The translations under genes were made by a program, and so were the position numbers. Shown one piece after another: positions 11,738 through 23,694 of a DNA stretch of 64,000 bases (position 1 is the stretch's first letter; each line of letters starts with the position of its first letter). The stretch is from Phascolarctos cinereus (taxonomy: Eukaryota > Chordata > Mammalia > Diprotodontia > Phascolarctidae). The notes beneath the pieces are model-generated. The model worked only from the letters and a program-made list of their open reading frames with translations, had not been told where the DNA came from and ran no database searches. The DNA is taken from the NCBI RefSeq assembly GCF_002099425.1, contig NW_018343969.1, positions 3,806,001 through 3,870,000 on the forward strand, read 5' to 3'.

Positions 11738-11912
11738 GCAGTAAATTCCTCCCAAAGCCTTCCTTTATAGAGGGCTCTTAATTTCCAGAACTTTTTAGGT
11801 AACTCTCCATTTTCCATTTGCATCTCTGCTTGTTTTTGACTTCAGAAAAAATCATATCCTCTGGTTACAACCCAACCTCCCCATATTTCCACTTTTCAGC
11901 TTTCTTTTGTGT
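11738..11912 (+). mobile_element. L2-like segment (copy B, truncated)
   Basis: Nearly identical to 9580-9754. It lacks the L2-type tail seen in that copy and passes straight into L1 sequence at ttttgtgttctgctc. The 60-codon plus-strand frame here is a by-product. Confidence 0.75.
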
Positions 11913-12106
11913 TCTGCTCACTTCACTCAGCATCAGACCATGCAAGTCTTTCCAGGTTTTTCTGAAGTCTGCCTGCTCATCATTTCTTGTAGCACAATAG
12001 TATTCCATTACATTCATATGCCACAACTTGTTAAGCCATTCCACAATTGATGGGCATCCCCTCAATTTCCAATTCTTGGCAACCACAAAAAGAGCTGCTA
12101 CAAATC
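11913..12106 (-). mobile_element. L1 ORF2 C-terminal fragment (copy B)
   Basis: About 194 bases that differ at only about three positions from 9228-9422. The minus frame 11865-12086 reads LNKLWHMNVMEYYCATRND like its partner. No L1 3' UTR is attached, so it is not an ordinary 3'-anchored L1 insertion. Duplication together with the neighbouring L2-like segment is more likely. Confidence 0.85.
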
Positions 12107-12939
12107 ACAATACATGGATCCTGCCTAAAAGAATTCAACCCAAGCCTTCTTTCAGCCAAAGACAAGATTTATTAGAACATTCGTCATTTTGGGCAGACTC
12201 TTAAGGAGTCTAATGTTAGTGAGCTATTGGCTACATTGTAAGAATTTGAGCAGTGTCTAGATTTTAAGAACCTAAGCACATTCATTATTAATATAAGCGT
12301 TAATGAAGACAAGATGGACCATATATACTGGAAGACTATGAGAGGGATCTAGGAGTGGCCAAGTAGTCTATGAGGTAATAGAACTCTAGGGACCTGGACC
12401 GTATGGCGAAGAGAGAATGGAGCCTAGATAAGATTAAGGTTGGGAAGTGGCCTGGGGCCATAGGGAAGTAACAGAATTGGGGCTTGGGTGTAGCCATAAT
12501 GAAAGGCCAGTTGATGGGGTTATAGCCTCAGGGGACAGCCAGAGATGTGGCCATGTGGGAAAGTCCAGGGTTTTTACTTTTTGGGGTCTAGATTCCATCC
12601 TTATGGAAAGGTATTGAAGTTCCATTGTGTTCTGCTCAGGCTTGTGTGGAGATAGATTCTTCTGCCTAGATAGCCCAAGTGGGGGTGGAGGGTGATCTGA
12701 TAGAAGAGGTTTTTTCCTCTGTTGGGAGGTGGTGTGATAGCAGCCCCTGTTGAAAAGGGATGTAAGCTGGGTACCTCAGCTCCCAAAGTGAGCCAATTCT
12801 GGACTGGTGCCCTTGGGGAGTCCAGTTCTGGGCTGTAACTGCCATACAGTGCATATTGCCAGCTTGAGAGAAGTTAAAATGTGGACACACAGCCTAATTC
12901 TTTTGTCTCTTTCTTAAAACAAACTCTGTGAAAGGTTAA

Positions 12940-14365
12940 CATTTAAATGATGCTATGTCTCAAATTTGGATTTGGATTTGGAGGTTGGACTGTTGCCCTC
13001 AACAGCTCAGGGACTGAGCACCCATAGGACTCTTTTCTTCTGAAGCCCCAGACCTGAAGGATGGGTGCATCCTATCTCCAAAATTCAGATTTCCATATTA
13101 GGTTCTAGTCCATTTTTCTTTCCAACCTGCTCTAGTGGCAGAGGCCTCAAGACAGGTCTCCTCTGAAAGGCTATCCTCTGTAATTGGGCTAATTAGTCAG
13201 ATTAAATTGGCGTTTAATAAATTGTATTGTAATCTGAATTAGTTGATTTTGGAAGGATGTGGAACTGAAAGATAAGTCTGAATTTTGACCAGTCTAATTC
13301 TAAATTCATTTATCTTAAAAACAAACTAAGCCTAAAAAGCCAAGAAGGAAATTAGATCTGTGTTCACTCTGTCTTATCATTCTTACCATTTTTTCCACTA
13401 CTCTGTGAATGCCTTGTTTCATGTTTGTGCTGAAAGATTTAAAATCAGCCAGAAAAAAAGAAAACAAAAAATTTTAAGTAACTTCTAAGGTTTGTAATTA
13501 GAGAGACTATTGGGAAAGAACTCCTACCTTTGGATTTCAGTGGGAAATTTAGACTTTTTTTTGGTGGGGGGGTGTCTCAACACTGGCCAAGTTGGAATAT
13601 GAGAATAAAGTTAGATAACAAGCAATGAAATTTAAAAAGCAGGGTAGGACTCTCCTGGAAGTTGGAGGGTGGAATCACCTAGCAGAAGCTTATATTGATA
13701 AGGATCTAGAATAGGCAGTCCAAGATAGCAAGGTCTGAGAGAGAGAAAGCTGAGAGTTTGAATCCAGGTTTAATTCCATCCTAAAGCTAAAGTTTGTAGA
13801 TTATATTTAAATTAAATCTAAAGAACTATCTTTGTACCCCTTCCACCAAAGTATCTGATATCAGGGCAATGTACAAAAATAAGGCTTTTTCTGTTTGTTT
13901 TTTCTTTTTTGTTTGTTTGCTCGTTTTTTTCTTTTTTTCGGGGGGATCCCTTCAGGATTTCAGTGATTTGTTTAGAATGTATAGTAATATTATAAAAATC
14001 ATTTGTAAAGGGTGTGAGAGTAATACAGCTCTCTCCAAATGTCATTGCTTCATACTTGGTAACTTGATATGGGTTTTTTTAGATGTGATCACTATACCAA
14101 TGGTAATGAAATGAATGATTTTCTGTGTAAAGTAATTTGGAAACACATCCAACTAAATTAAGGTCACCTGATTGGTAATTAAGTGGTTTTATTTCGAGTT
14201 TTAAATGCATGATAATTGCATTTAATTTAATAATTGTTTACAGTATTGTGATATTTCTAAATTTCTTTATATTGTGTAATTTAATAGCAATTATATCACC
14301 TATGTTGTTAGAAAAGCAATTTCTCTTATAGGATCTAGATGTTGTTAGATTAAGAATTAGACTGT
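12940..14365. other. Unlabelled DNA between LTR-like copies
   Basis: No protein domain or named repeat seen. It includes a G-run near 13566 and T/G-rich sequence at 13885-13945. If the two LTR-like copies are a pair, this would be old internal sequence, but I see no gag, pol or env similarity. Confidence 0.4.
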
Positions 14366-14367
14366 CA

Positions 14368-14532
14368 AGGGGCAGCTAGGTGGTGCATTGGATAGAGCAC
14401 TGGCCCTGAATTCAGGAGAACCTGAGTTCAAATCCAGCCTCAGACCAAACACTTGACATTTATTATCTATGTGACTCTGGGCAAGTCACTTAACCCCAAT
14501 TGCCTAAAAATAAAAAAAAAAAATTAAAAAAA
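14368..14532 (+). mobile_element. tRNA-derived marsupial SINE (MAR1/WSINE1 type)
   Basis: Head ggggcagctaggtggtgcat, promoter-box region gagttcaaatccagcc, tail cacttaaccccaattgccta and an A-rich end. It is flanked by a perfect 16-bp TSD, aagaattagactgtca, at 14352-14367 and 14533-14548. Confidence 0.97.
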
Positions 14533-14834
14533 AAGAATTAGACTGTCAGAGAAAAGAAAATGAATGGGTCAGGAAGCTATTAGGTCATTCTATCTGACCA
14601 TGTGTTGTTATATTCTGAAGTACTGTAATTTAAGAAATTGTAAACTTCCAAGTTTTGTCTGTATTTTAAAGGGAAGTTTTAGCTAAAGATATTTGGTTCT
14701 CACTTATGAAAATTAAGACTGTTAAGTAAGCTATTTGGAGATAGTGTTTAGATAAAGTATTTACAAAGGTATTTTTGTTAAGGGAAACTTGGTAAATATG
14801 CAAAGAAAAGACCTTGTACAATCTCTTTTGTAAT

Positions 14835-16550
14835 TCTTTTTTTTTTTCACCAGCACAAGATTTTGAGTTTCACATTTTCTCCCCATCTCGCCCTTCCCCC
14901 TACCCTGAAAGGGCATGCATTCTGAATGCCCCTTCCCCTAATCTGCCCTCCCTTCTATCTCTCCCTCCCTTTTCTTATCCCCTTCCCCTTCTATCTTCCT
15001 ATAGGGTGAATAGATTTCTACACCAAATTTCCTGTATTTCTTATTTCCCAGTTGCATGTGAAAACAATTTTTAACATGTGTTTTTAAAACTTTGTGTTCC
15101 AAATTTTCTCCCTTCCTCCATCCCCATCCACCCTCATGGAAAAGGCAAGCAACTTGACAGAGGTTATATATGTGTAGTTATGCAAAACATTTCTATGGTA
15201 GTCATGTTGTGAAAATTTAATTATATTTCCTTTAATCCTATCCCACCCCCCCATGTATTCTATTCTCTCTTTTGACCCTGTCCCTCCTCAGAAGTGTTTG
15301 CTTCTGATTACCTCCTCCCCCAATCTACCCTCCCCAGTATCATCCCACTCACTCTCTTATCCCCTTCCCCTCTATTTTCCTGTAGGGTAAGATACACAAT
15401 TGATTGTGTATATTATTCCCTCTTTAAGCCAAATCCAATGAGAAAAAGATTCACTTATTCCCTCTCACCTTCCCCCACTTCCCCTCCACTGTAAAAGCCT
15501 TCTCTTGTCTGTTTTATGTGAGATAATTTACCCCATTCTACTTCTCCCTTTCTCCTTCTCACAGTATCGTCCTCTCTCACCCCATAATTTTATTCTCCAG
15601 ATATGACCCCTTCATCTTCAACTCACCCTGTGTTCTCTACCTATCTATCTGTCTACATACATATAATTTTTTTCCCCTTCAACTACCCTAATACTGACAA
15701 AGGTCTCATGAGTTACAAATATCATCTTTCCATGCAGGAACATAAACAATTCAACTTTAATAAGTCCCTTATGATTTCTCTTTCCTGTTTAGCTCTTCAT
15801 GTTTCACTTGAGTCTTGTATGTGAAAGTCAAATTTTCTATTCAGCTCTGGTCTTTTCATCAAGAATGCTTGAAATTCCTCTATTTCACTAAAAATCCATT
15901 TCCTCCCTTAAGGATTTACTCAGTTTTTCTGGGTAGCTGATTCTTGGTTGTAATCCTATCTCCTTTGACCTCCAGAATATTATATTCCATACCCTGAGGT
16001 CCCTTAATGTAGAAGCTGCTAAATCTTGTGTTATCCTGATTGCGTTTCCACAATATTTGAATTGTTTCCTTCTGGCTGCTTGCAATATTTTCTCCTTGAT
16101 CTGGGAACTCTGAAATTTGGCTACAATATTCCTAGGAGTGTCCTTTGGGGATCTCTTTCAGGAGGATATTGGTGGATTCTTTCAATTTCTATTTTGCTCT
16201 CTGGTTCTAAAATATCAGGGTGGTTTTCCTTGATAATTTCTTGAAAGATGATGTCTAAGCTCTTTTTTTTAATTGTGGCTTTCAGATAGTCCAATCCTTT
16301 TAAAATTATCTCTCAGATCTATTTTCCAGGTCAGTTGTTTTTCCAATGAGATATTTCACATTGTTTTCTATTTTTTCATTCTTTTGGTTTTGTTTTATAA
16401 TGTCTTGATTTCTCCTAAAGTCATTAGCTTCTATTTGCTACATTATAATTTTCAAGGAGTTATTTTCTTCAGTGAGCATTTGGACTTCCTTTTCCATTTG
16501 GCCAATTCTGCTTTTGAAGGCATTCTTCTCCTCGTTGTTTTTTTTTTTTG
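14835..16550 (-). mobile_element. HAL1 (half-L1) element, ORF1 only
   Basis: A minus-strand L1-type element that runs directly from ORF1 into a long 3' UTR with no ORF2. The ORF1 C-terminal domain is clear: the frame at 15888-16085 reads ITQDLAASTLRDLRVW and QPRISYPEKLS, matching L1 ORF1p (IRLTADLSAETLQARREW and FQPRISYPAKLS). The RRM and coiled-coil regions extend to 16550, for example the antisense of RIGQMEKEVQ near 16490. The 3' UTR (14835-15880) is strongly polypyrimidine on the plus strand. The 5' end is truncated within the coiled coil. Known HAL1 elements have this ORF1-plus-3' UTR structure and are mobilised by L1 proteins. The copy is decayed. Confidence 0.85.
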
Positions 16551-16554
16551 ACCT

Positions 16555-17645
16555 CTTACTATAGTTATGTCCCTATTGTTTTTATGGCAAATTTCTATGA
16601 TCAAAAAGTTCTGTAAGCACTATATTAACTCTATTAAGTAATAGATTGACACTGGAATATCTGAGGTTTACTATAGTAAAATGCAAGTATAAGATTAAGC
16701 TATTTGGCCTAGAATTTTATCCCAAACAACTAACTAAGTATTTAGCCTTGACATCTGTTACTAGTATATTTTCTGGTATAAGTTAGGGTCCTTAAATTCC
16801 TCATCATGGTATGGGGATAATTAGGTCAAGGACTTGTGAAACTAGGATATAGTTCTGCTATCTAGTACAGTTAGTTAATTTTAGTAGAAGAATGGCTCGT
16901 GCTCTATCTTGTAAATGCCTTTAAAAAGCATCTACTGTAATTAGGGTTTATTTATTTGAAGATGACCAGAAGTTAGAATTATTTTATTCCTTGATAAGGA
17001 CTGTTTTAAAATTGATCACTCAACATATTATATGTGTATTGGAGTCTGATATTAATTCCTTAGTGGAATCTGTTCCTCCTGATGGGGGAAATGAATAATA
17101 AAAAATGCAAAATATAAAAATTGGGTTCTAAGTTTTTCTGTTTTTATTTGAGTTTCTTATGAACATGATAACTGACCAAAGTTCCAAATTTGTTTTTATA
17201 ATAATAGAGATGTAAAGGTTAAGCTAACTTTCATTATTTGACCTGTTTATTAGCAAGGTAATTAAAACTCATGTTAAGATCAATTATGTAGGGGTTTTAA
17301 CAAGAAAGATAATCTCTACAAGGAATCTTAAAGAAGACAGTTTGCTGGAGACTGCTTAAACCACACTCTGACCAGAAAACTTGATCAGATGATGTCCTGA
17401 ACAGCAGACAATTGTATGAGATGAGACTTCTGAGCCTTAAAGGGACAATTTTAGTTTACCCTTTCCCTTTGTGTCTTTTAATCTGTATGATCCCCTTGGT
17501 TTTGTCAATGTGTTGATCAATTTCCCACCTTCCCCCCACTTCCCATATTTTTATCCATTATAAGTCCCAAAACCCTTGATGAAGTGTTGACCATATCAGT
17601 TAGTGATTCATTGATAAGGCTATGCCTGTCATTAGAATCAGATGG
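16555..17645. other. Unlabelled DNA upstream of LTR-like copy 2
   Basis: AT-rich, no named repeat. A TATAAG at 17561 lies about 90 bases before the start of the shared LTR-like sequence, which might make it part of a longer repeat, but copy 1 has no matching upstream flank. Confidence 0.4.
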
Positions 17646-17650
17646 GGAAA

Positions 17651-18150
17651 TGTGAAAAGTGATTTTAAATTTTAGTAACAAGTATCTTGTAGACTCAGAG
17701 TTCCCTGCTCCCAGCCTTTCCCCATTCCAAATTCAATCTTTCCTTTAAAAGGACATTACTGATGATGAGATTGCATTGAATTTCCTTATCCTGGTCAAAC
17801 CCCAAAACCAAAGCTTGGATTGATTTTATCAAAAGTACTGAAGTTCCACTGTGTTCTGTTCAGGCTTGGTGGAGACATAGTGTTCTGCCTAGATAGCCTA
17901 AGGTTGGGAGTGGTCTGGTATGGTTGGGGTGGGGGTGATCTGATAGAAGAGGTATTTCCTCTTGGGAGGTGGTGTGATATCAGCCCTCATTTAAAAGGTA
18001 TATACATTGAATACACCAATTCTCAAATCAAGCCAATTCTGGACTGTAACTCCCATGCAATGCATGTTGCTAGCTTGAGAGAAGTTAAAATATGGACACA
18101 TATCTTACTTCAGTTGTCTCTTTCTTAGAACAAACTCTGTGAAAGGTTAA
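17651..18150. mobile_element. LTR-like fossil repeat, copy 2
   Basis: Collinear with the ends of copy 1: it opens with tgtgaaaagtgattttaa (compare tgtgaaaaatgattttaa at 11620) and later shares ctgatagaagaggt and gcttgagagaagttaaaat. Homology stops at gaaaggttaa. An AATAAA immediately follows at 18150. The 102-codon plus-strand frame at 17820-18128 lies inside it and is not a gene. It is a broken fossil, old by divergence from copy 1. LTR status is inferred from the TG start and AATAAA only. Confidence 0.5.
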
Positions 18151-18344
18151 TAAAGACTACCTAGAATCCCAGGCAATGCAGACTTGAATAAACACCAAGA
18201 ATAATTAGAGTGTAACTGCTATAACTTTGGTAATTTTAATTCATTGCTAATGAATTGCTAGTTTCACTTAATATCAAATAAATTAAAGCAAGTAGCTGTT
18301 TTTGCTCTATTAGCCAAAAATGTCTATTGTAAGCAGAATTTTAT

Positions 18345-18540
18345 TGCTGGAAAAGACCTTAGAGATAAACTAGTCCAACCATTTCATCTTATAGATAAAC
18401 TGAGCCCTTAACTGTATTTTAACAAAGTTCTTAACTAAGTTAAGATATTCATCCAAGATTACTCAACTGTTAAATGTCAGAGTTGGAACTTGAGCCCATA
18501 TCTTCCTATTTCTAGTTTACTGCTCTTTCCACGACCCCAT
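18345..18540 (-). repeat. MIR/THER-type CORE-SINE
   Basis: The plus strand follows the antisense order: gaccttagagataaactagtccaacc, a decayed atgaggaaactgag block, then gtcagagttggaacttgagc and an end like ctgctctttccac. Old and diverged. Confidence 0.7.
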
Positions 18541-19285
18541 AGAAAGTGCATAGTTGTAAAAATTTGTGAATTAAAAATAATTTTAAATATAATTGAAAAT
18601 TACAATGCAAATTCTATCATCATACAACAATGCAAGCAATGTAACTTGGTAAACAGGGTGTCATGTCCCTGAGTTGGGCAAAGAAATGTGTTCAGAATTT
18701 ATTGCACCAAATGAAAAAAATTTCCAGAGTATTTTTATTTCATATCACTTATCAGTGTATGTTCGTGCAAACATACACACTAAGTAAACTAGCTTCTGGA
18801 TGATATTTTTGTGACTAGGATGAGATAAGATGATAGAAGTGAGTAAACTATAGACTCTGAGTTTAATGAAGCTACTAGCAGAGTTTTCCTAAGGTTTGGG
18901 GATCTTGAAAATGTTTTTTTTTTTATTTTACACAACATTTTCCCAGTAATTGAAGCCATTATTCTTCAGGAAAATTTAATTTACAAAGAAAACATGGTTT
19001 TCAATCTTAATGAAAGCACGTACCAAAAAAAACCTGCTTTCAGAAGTCTTTTGCTTTTTATATCTGGAAGGATAAATAGCAAACACATGGAGCAACTCCA
19101 TGCCAGAACCACATGAAGCTGAAAGTTCAAAAGATTACTGGGAGTTACGTGCTTGCCAATTGCAAAGGAAAACCAAAAGTTTTCCTAGAAACCAGTGATT
19201 CACATGGCTAGATGAGACTTCTTTTTATTGTAATTAAAGAACTTTTAAATAATAGGAAGTTTTAGAGCTCTGTAAAAAAAAAAGT
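18540..19285. other. Unlabelled DNA
   Basis: No gene or repeat recognised. Confidence 0.5.
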
Positions 19286-19289
19286 TGGG

Positions 19290-19490
19290 TTTCTAAAATA
19301 GAATAATTATAGCAGGGACCTTAGAGATTATTTGGTTATGTCTTTCTTGTTATTTGTGGGGAAAGAGTGTGAAAGAGGTCATATGACCTGATTAGAGTCA
19401 TATAATAACTTAGTGACATAGCAGGACCTAGAACTCAAGGATCCTGATTTCAAGACCAGTGTGTTTTACATTATATCTTGTGATGGAATC
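19290..19490 (-). repeat. MIR/THER-type CORE-SINE
   Basis: Same family and orientation as 18345-18540: gcagggaccttagagattat, then gtcatatgacctgattagag and gcaggacctagaactcaagg. Heavily diverged. Confidence 0.6.
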
Positions 19491-19910
19491 TCTTTTTCTT
19501 TTTGGAAAACAAAATTGTTTCTTGTGTACCATTGAGAGTCCAAAAACACTGATATGTCATGTGTGTATAAGGGAAAACCCCCCACTACATTTCTAATTTA
19601 TCTATCTTCATGTCAGATGACAAACATGGGTACCATCTTCTCCAATGGTAGCAAATGTCTTTCTCATTTTCTAATACTATAACAATATGTTTTTGCTTTT
19701 ATTATAACAATGAGAACATTCAAAGAATCAAAAGCAGTTCATATGTATGACATTTATCAGGAAGAGCTAAAGAGTTGTTTCATATAATGTCTGAAGGACT
19801 AAAAACAGGAAAATCTCCTCAATGTCAAGTATGAAAGATTCTTAAATAAAAATCAAGAAGAAAAAAATTAAACCATTAGAATTAAATAATGCTGGAATCA
19901 CCTTTTGAGA
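19490..19910. other. Unlabelled DNA
   Basis: Nothing recognisable. Confidence 0.5.
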
Positions 19911-19914
19911 ATGA

Positions 19915-20045
19915 TTTATGCAGTCATTTATTCATTCTGTATAAAATGTCTAATATGTGTTCCAAGCAACACAATGAAATATAGAACATAGTCCTTAATC
20001 TCTAAGAGATTACAATTTCTAGATTAAGAAGGAAAGAGAAAACTA
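19915..20045 (-). repeat. L2 LINE 3'-tail fragment
   Basis: Antisense L2 tail pattern: tttattcattctgt, tatgtgttccaagcaaca and a degraded version of ctcaaggagcttacattcta (tctctaagagattacaattt). Confidence 0.55.
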
Positions 20046-21280
20046 CTCATGCTGCTTGTTTTAGAGATTTATCTGCTTAAATATAGGGGTCTAGACCATG
20101 TGACAATATTCATTTCATCATTATCATTTTTAGAGTTGATAGTAATTCTTGTATAAATAATTATTTGCTGTTCATAGTAAGACTGTTGTTGTGTTTATAG
20201 GGCATTTGTGATGCGTTAAAGTCTCCACTCATTTTATTAAGAGATGGAGGACTTTTTTTCCTCCTAAACTTTCAAATCTCTTCCCCTTTTAAGAAGAAAA
20301 TAGCAATCATCCTTCCATGTTGTCCTCAGAGGAGCTGTAGTCACTAACCTTTTACGTGCATTTATAGCATAATTGGTATGCAATCCAAGACATTTTATTA
20401 GAAAACTCTTATCCAGTTTAGCATACTTGATTTCTCTTGCAGTGCTTCACTATACAACATTGGAGATTTATTCTCCTTTAAAATCTGGCAATAATAATGA
20501 ATCTGTTGTTTACTCTATTAACAATTGTCATGATGTAAGATTATAGGGCTCATCCCTGGCAGGGTCATATTTCCCATTATATTCCCTACAGTGCTTTTAG
20601 ATATAATAATCATCTATGTTCTCCATCAGCTTTACAGATGGGTTGGCTTCAGAAGAGGGACATACACTAGAGCTGCACTATAATAATGTGTACCTGCATG
20701 GATTTCAATCAAAACTGGTCAATTATAATAATAAAACATTTTTAGAAATGTCTTCCTGTTAGCTTTTGTACATATTATAGTATACATCTTTATATGTAAT
20801 TCTTTTGCATATTTTAAACTTCTAGCACATTTATTTAAATATTTGGAGAAGTATTTATTCATAGAAGGACACCATTTAATACCTATGTAAAGATATTTTG
20901 ACATATGGGGCACTGGACAAGCTTTATATGAAATAAATCCTGAAATAGCTCAGAATCCTTTCATATTGATTCATTTGTAACATCAAGTGACTTCTATCAT
21001 CCTCCTTTAAATATAAAGGATATATCAAACAGCCTGCAGCTGGATTGTTTCAGATTCCTCACATTTACGTTACTTTCCTCTCCCAGGACAAAGAGTTGAA
21101 ATGTATAGCTTCGTGATGGAAATCTCTGGGGGCTAGTTTTATGTGTCTTCTAATCTGCTCATCTTAACTCTGAAGAAGCAGGAGTCTTACTCTAAAATCC
21201 AAGTCAGCCTCAGCCACATTTATCCTCCCGGTGACACTAAGGGGAGGTTGAAATTTTTGGAAAATTCAAAAGTCAATCAT
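20045..21280. other. Unlabelled DNA
   Basis: No gene or repeat recognised in about 1.2 kb. The 64-codon minus frame at 20719-20913 is lysine-rich with no domain. Confidence 0.5.
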
Positions 21281-21284
21281 CAAC

Positions 21285-21515
21285 CTGAAATTGAGAGTTA
21301 AAAAGGATCACCATCCAAACCTCCAATTTTAAAAATAAGAAAATTGAGGTGGAATGAAATTGTTTAATTCAGTTCAACAAACCAAACATTTATTGAGTAC
21401 TTGAGTATCACCAGCCTTATGTGTTTTATAGTGAATAGACTAAAGACAAGGATGAAGAGAAAAAATCCTGCCTTCTGGAAGCTTTCATTCTCTTGGAATC
21501 TAGGGTTATATAAGC
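21285..21515 (-). repeat. MIR-like scrap followed by L2 3' tail
   Basis: 21285-21360 is a degraded antisense SINE end (aaaataagaaaattgaggtgg). 21365-21515 follows the antisense L2 tail: acatttattgagtacttgag, then cctgccttctggaagctttcattct. Confidence 0.55.
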
Positions 21516-22570
21516 AGTAAATGGCAAAGCCAAATTCCAAAGCAAAATCTTCTGACAACAAATCCATTCTTATTTTTATCATTTTGTGCTACCTTTATAT
21601 CTAAATTATATGCCTATTATTTATGAATAGAAATCAAATAAATTCTCAGGATTATATGTTCATGAGGTAGAATGTGACTAGACCACCAAAACCCACCAGA
21701 ATAATGGTCCTTTTGAACCATAAGTAGTGCAGGATAACAGAAACTCTGACCACAGGCATCAAAATGTAGGTTATTCACAAAATAACCTTTTTCTGAAGTA
21801 GAAATAACTGAGCTTAACACATCCTATCATTCAATCCAATTAAAAAAAGCAATTATATTTAGTTTAAACTGGATAACACATGTGATGTCTCCTTCCTATT
21901 GTAGCCAGTCCCTTAGTAAACCCTTAGACTTGTGTTGCCCTCCTCAACCCTTTGAGTTGTAGTTTTCCATCCACCAGCTTCATAATGACCCATGTTTATG
22001 ACTTCTACTTGAGGCAGTATCCTAGTATCCATCCAGCCCCCCCAAAAAAAATCTGGGAAAACAAAAATTTGTAGTGATGGCTCTAATTATAAAACATTTA
22101 TTGAATTTTCCTTAATTTCATTATATTCAGGAAATTATACTATAAAATCATAGTGTATATACAAAGTTGAAAGGGACTTCTGAATTTTCCTCTGGATCTC
22201 TAACTTGGAAAGGAAAGAATTACACTTGACCTGGGACAAAAAAAAAGATGAAGGATCCAATGATAAATCATGAGTCTTATAAAGTATTCATACTTTTCAT
22301 TCATTTAATTAGCATTTTGATACGCTCCTGAAATTTTGTTTTGCTTTTTTATATTTATCAATTCACCTTGTAAAAACCAGATATTTGATCTATTTGGGAG
22401 AAACACGCTATCATTGATATTTGCTATGATTTTTATGTGATTAATCTTATGATTGTTTTTCAATTTTTCCATAATTTTTATAACGATATCCAACTTCTTG
22501 CTTTTTAAATCAAAATTTATTTTAAAGTTACCTTTTATTTCTCATCAATCCCAAGAACACTCTTTGTCCA
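21515..22570. other. Unlabelled DNA
   Basis: AT-rich, no recognised gene or repeat. Confidence 0.5.
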
Positions 22571-22574
22571 CTTT

Positions 22575-22760
22575 CAGATGAGTGTTGGACTGGGAATCAG
22601 AAAACCTGGGTTTAAATCCTACTACAGAAACTAATAAGCTGTGTGACCCAGATCCAAGTCACTTAGCATATCTGTGTCCCTGTTTCCTCATCTGTAAAAT
22701 AAGGAGAATGAACTCAATGACCTCTTAGGTCCCTTCTAGCTTTGATTTTATGATCCTATA
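22575..22760 (+). repeat. MIR/THER-type CORE-SINE
   Basis: A fairly complete old copy: head gagtgttggactgggaatca, gggtttaaatcctactac, then gctgtgtgacccagatccaagtcac, the CORE motif cctcatctgtaaaataagga, and the end ggtcccttctagctttgatt. It serves as the reference for the minus-strand fragments at 18345, 19290, 40080 and 49325. Confidence 0.85.
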
Positions 22761-23190
22761 AGAACTTCCCAAATTTAGAAAGCAGAATATTTCTGAAGTT
22801 CTGGGGGGTAAAAATACTTTCCTACTATTTTTTTTTCCTGCTTAGGCAAAACTGTCAGAGATATTTTTAACTTCGCAATTTTATGAGATATCTTAAAAAT
22901 GAATTGATGCTATATTTGAAATCTTCAGGACAAATCTGGATGGTCATTTGTTGGGGGAAGAAGATATAGAGCAATGTTATGAATCACGAAATGTTTCCAT
23001 CCAGGCACACCCATGTCCCCAAGATACACTAGCCCTTCAATTTAAGAGATTATAAAAATGGGTTGAGAGAGTTGATAGGCAATACAAGTTGCTATAAGTC
23101 TTTGTTTAGCATTTTCTCCTGGTAACTCTCATCTCAGAGCAGAAAAAGTAGTCACATTCCAAGATCTCACATAGCATTTGTGTTTTTAGG
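22760..23190. other. Unlabelled DNA
   Basis: Nothing recognisable. Confidence 0.5.
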
Positions 23191-23194
23191 AAAG

Positions 23195-23345
23195 CATGGG
23201 GTCTTCTTTGAATTGACAGGGGTCTAATTCTAGCCTTGCTTGTAACTGAATGACTTTGGGCAAATCACTTAACCTGACCGGAATTCATTTTTGTCATTTG
23301 TTAGTGAAAAGATTAGATTAGATTATTTCAGTTTTCTTTTAGTTT
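23195..23345 (+). repeat. MIR-type SINE fragment
   Basis: Contains tgaatgactttgggcaaatcacttaacc, the tRNA-unrelated region of MIR-type SINEs, followed by a decayed CORE segment. Confidence 0.6.
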
Positions 23346-23349
23346 TCAA

Positions 23350-23690
23350 ATTCTGTGTTTCTAAGTTCTATAATTATTAGTTTGATTGATGGTTGTTTGA
23401 CTTGATTTTTGTGAAACCATTGTTCTTAAACAAATGATTTGATATAAAATTTGAAAAAAAAAGGTGATCCATAGGACATTTATACATAAAAATGAAAAGT
23501 GGACAGCAAATAAACCAAAACAGAAATGATTTGCCAAAGTTTCTACAATTATCCATTTTAATCAATGATAATAGTGGAATCACCAGACTCAATTTAGTAC
23601 CCAGTCTGCTGTACTATAAAGTAGAAATAGAATTTAAGAAGATGAAATTGGGAAAATGTCTGGATATGATCAATTAAATACAGAAGAAAT
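23350..23690. other. Unlabelled DNA
   Basis: Nothing recognisable. Overlapping short frames on both strands have no domain. Confidence 0.45.
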
Positions 23691-23694
23691 CTGT

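Larger units (their letters stand above)
11620..12939. mobile_element. LTR-like fossil repeat, copy 1, with inserted sequence
   Basis: The ends of this interval (11620-11745 and 12600-12939) match 17651-17795 and 17830-18150 in the same order and orientation. The middle (about 11745-12600) is extra here. It holds the L2-like segment (11738-11912), an L1 ORF2 end (11913-12106) and a stretch (12107-12600) whose reverse complement has an AATAAA and a long-terminal-repeat-like end. I infer an old composite of LTR-type elements. It is broken and non-coding, and its family is unidentified. Confidence 0.5.

Noticed and set aside
17820-18128. 102-codon frame as a retroviral or host protein
   Set aside because: Lies wholly inside the LTR-like repeat and resembles no known protein.
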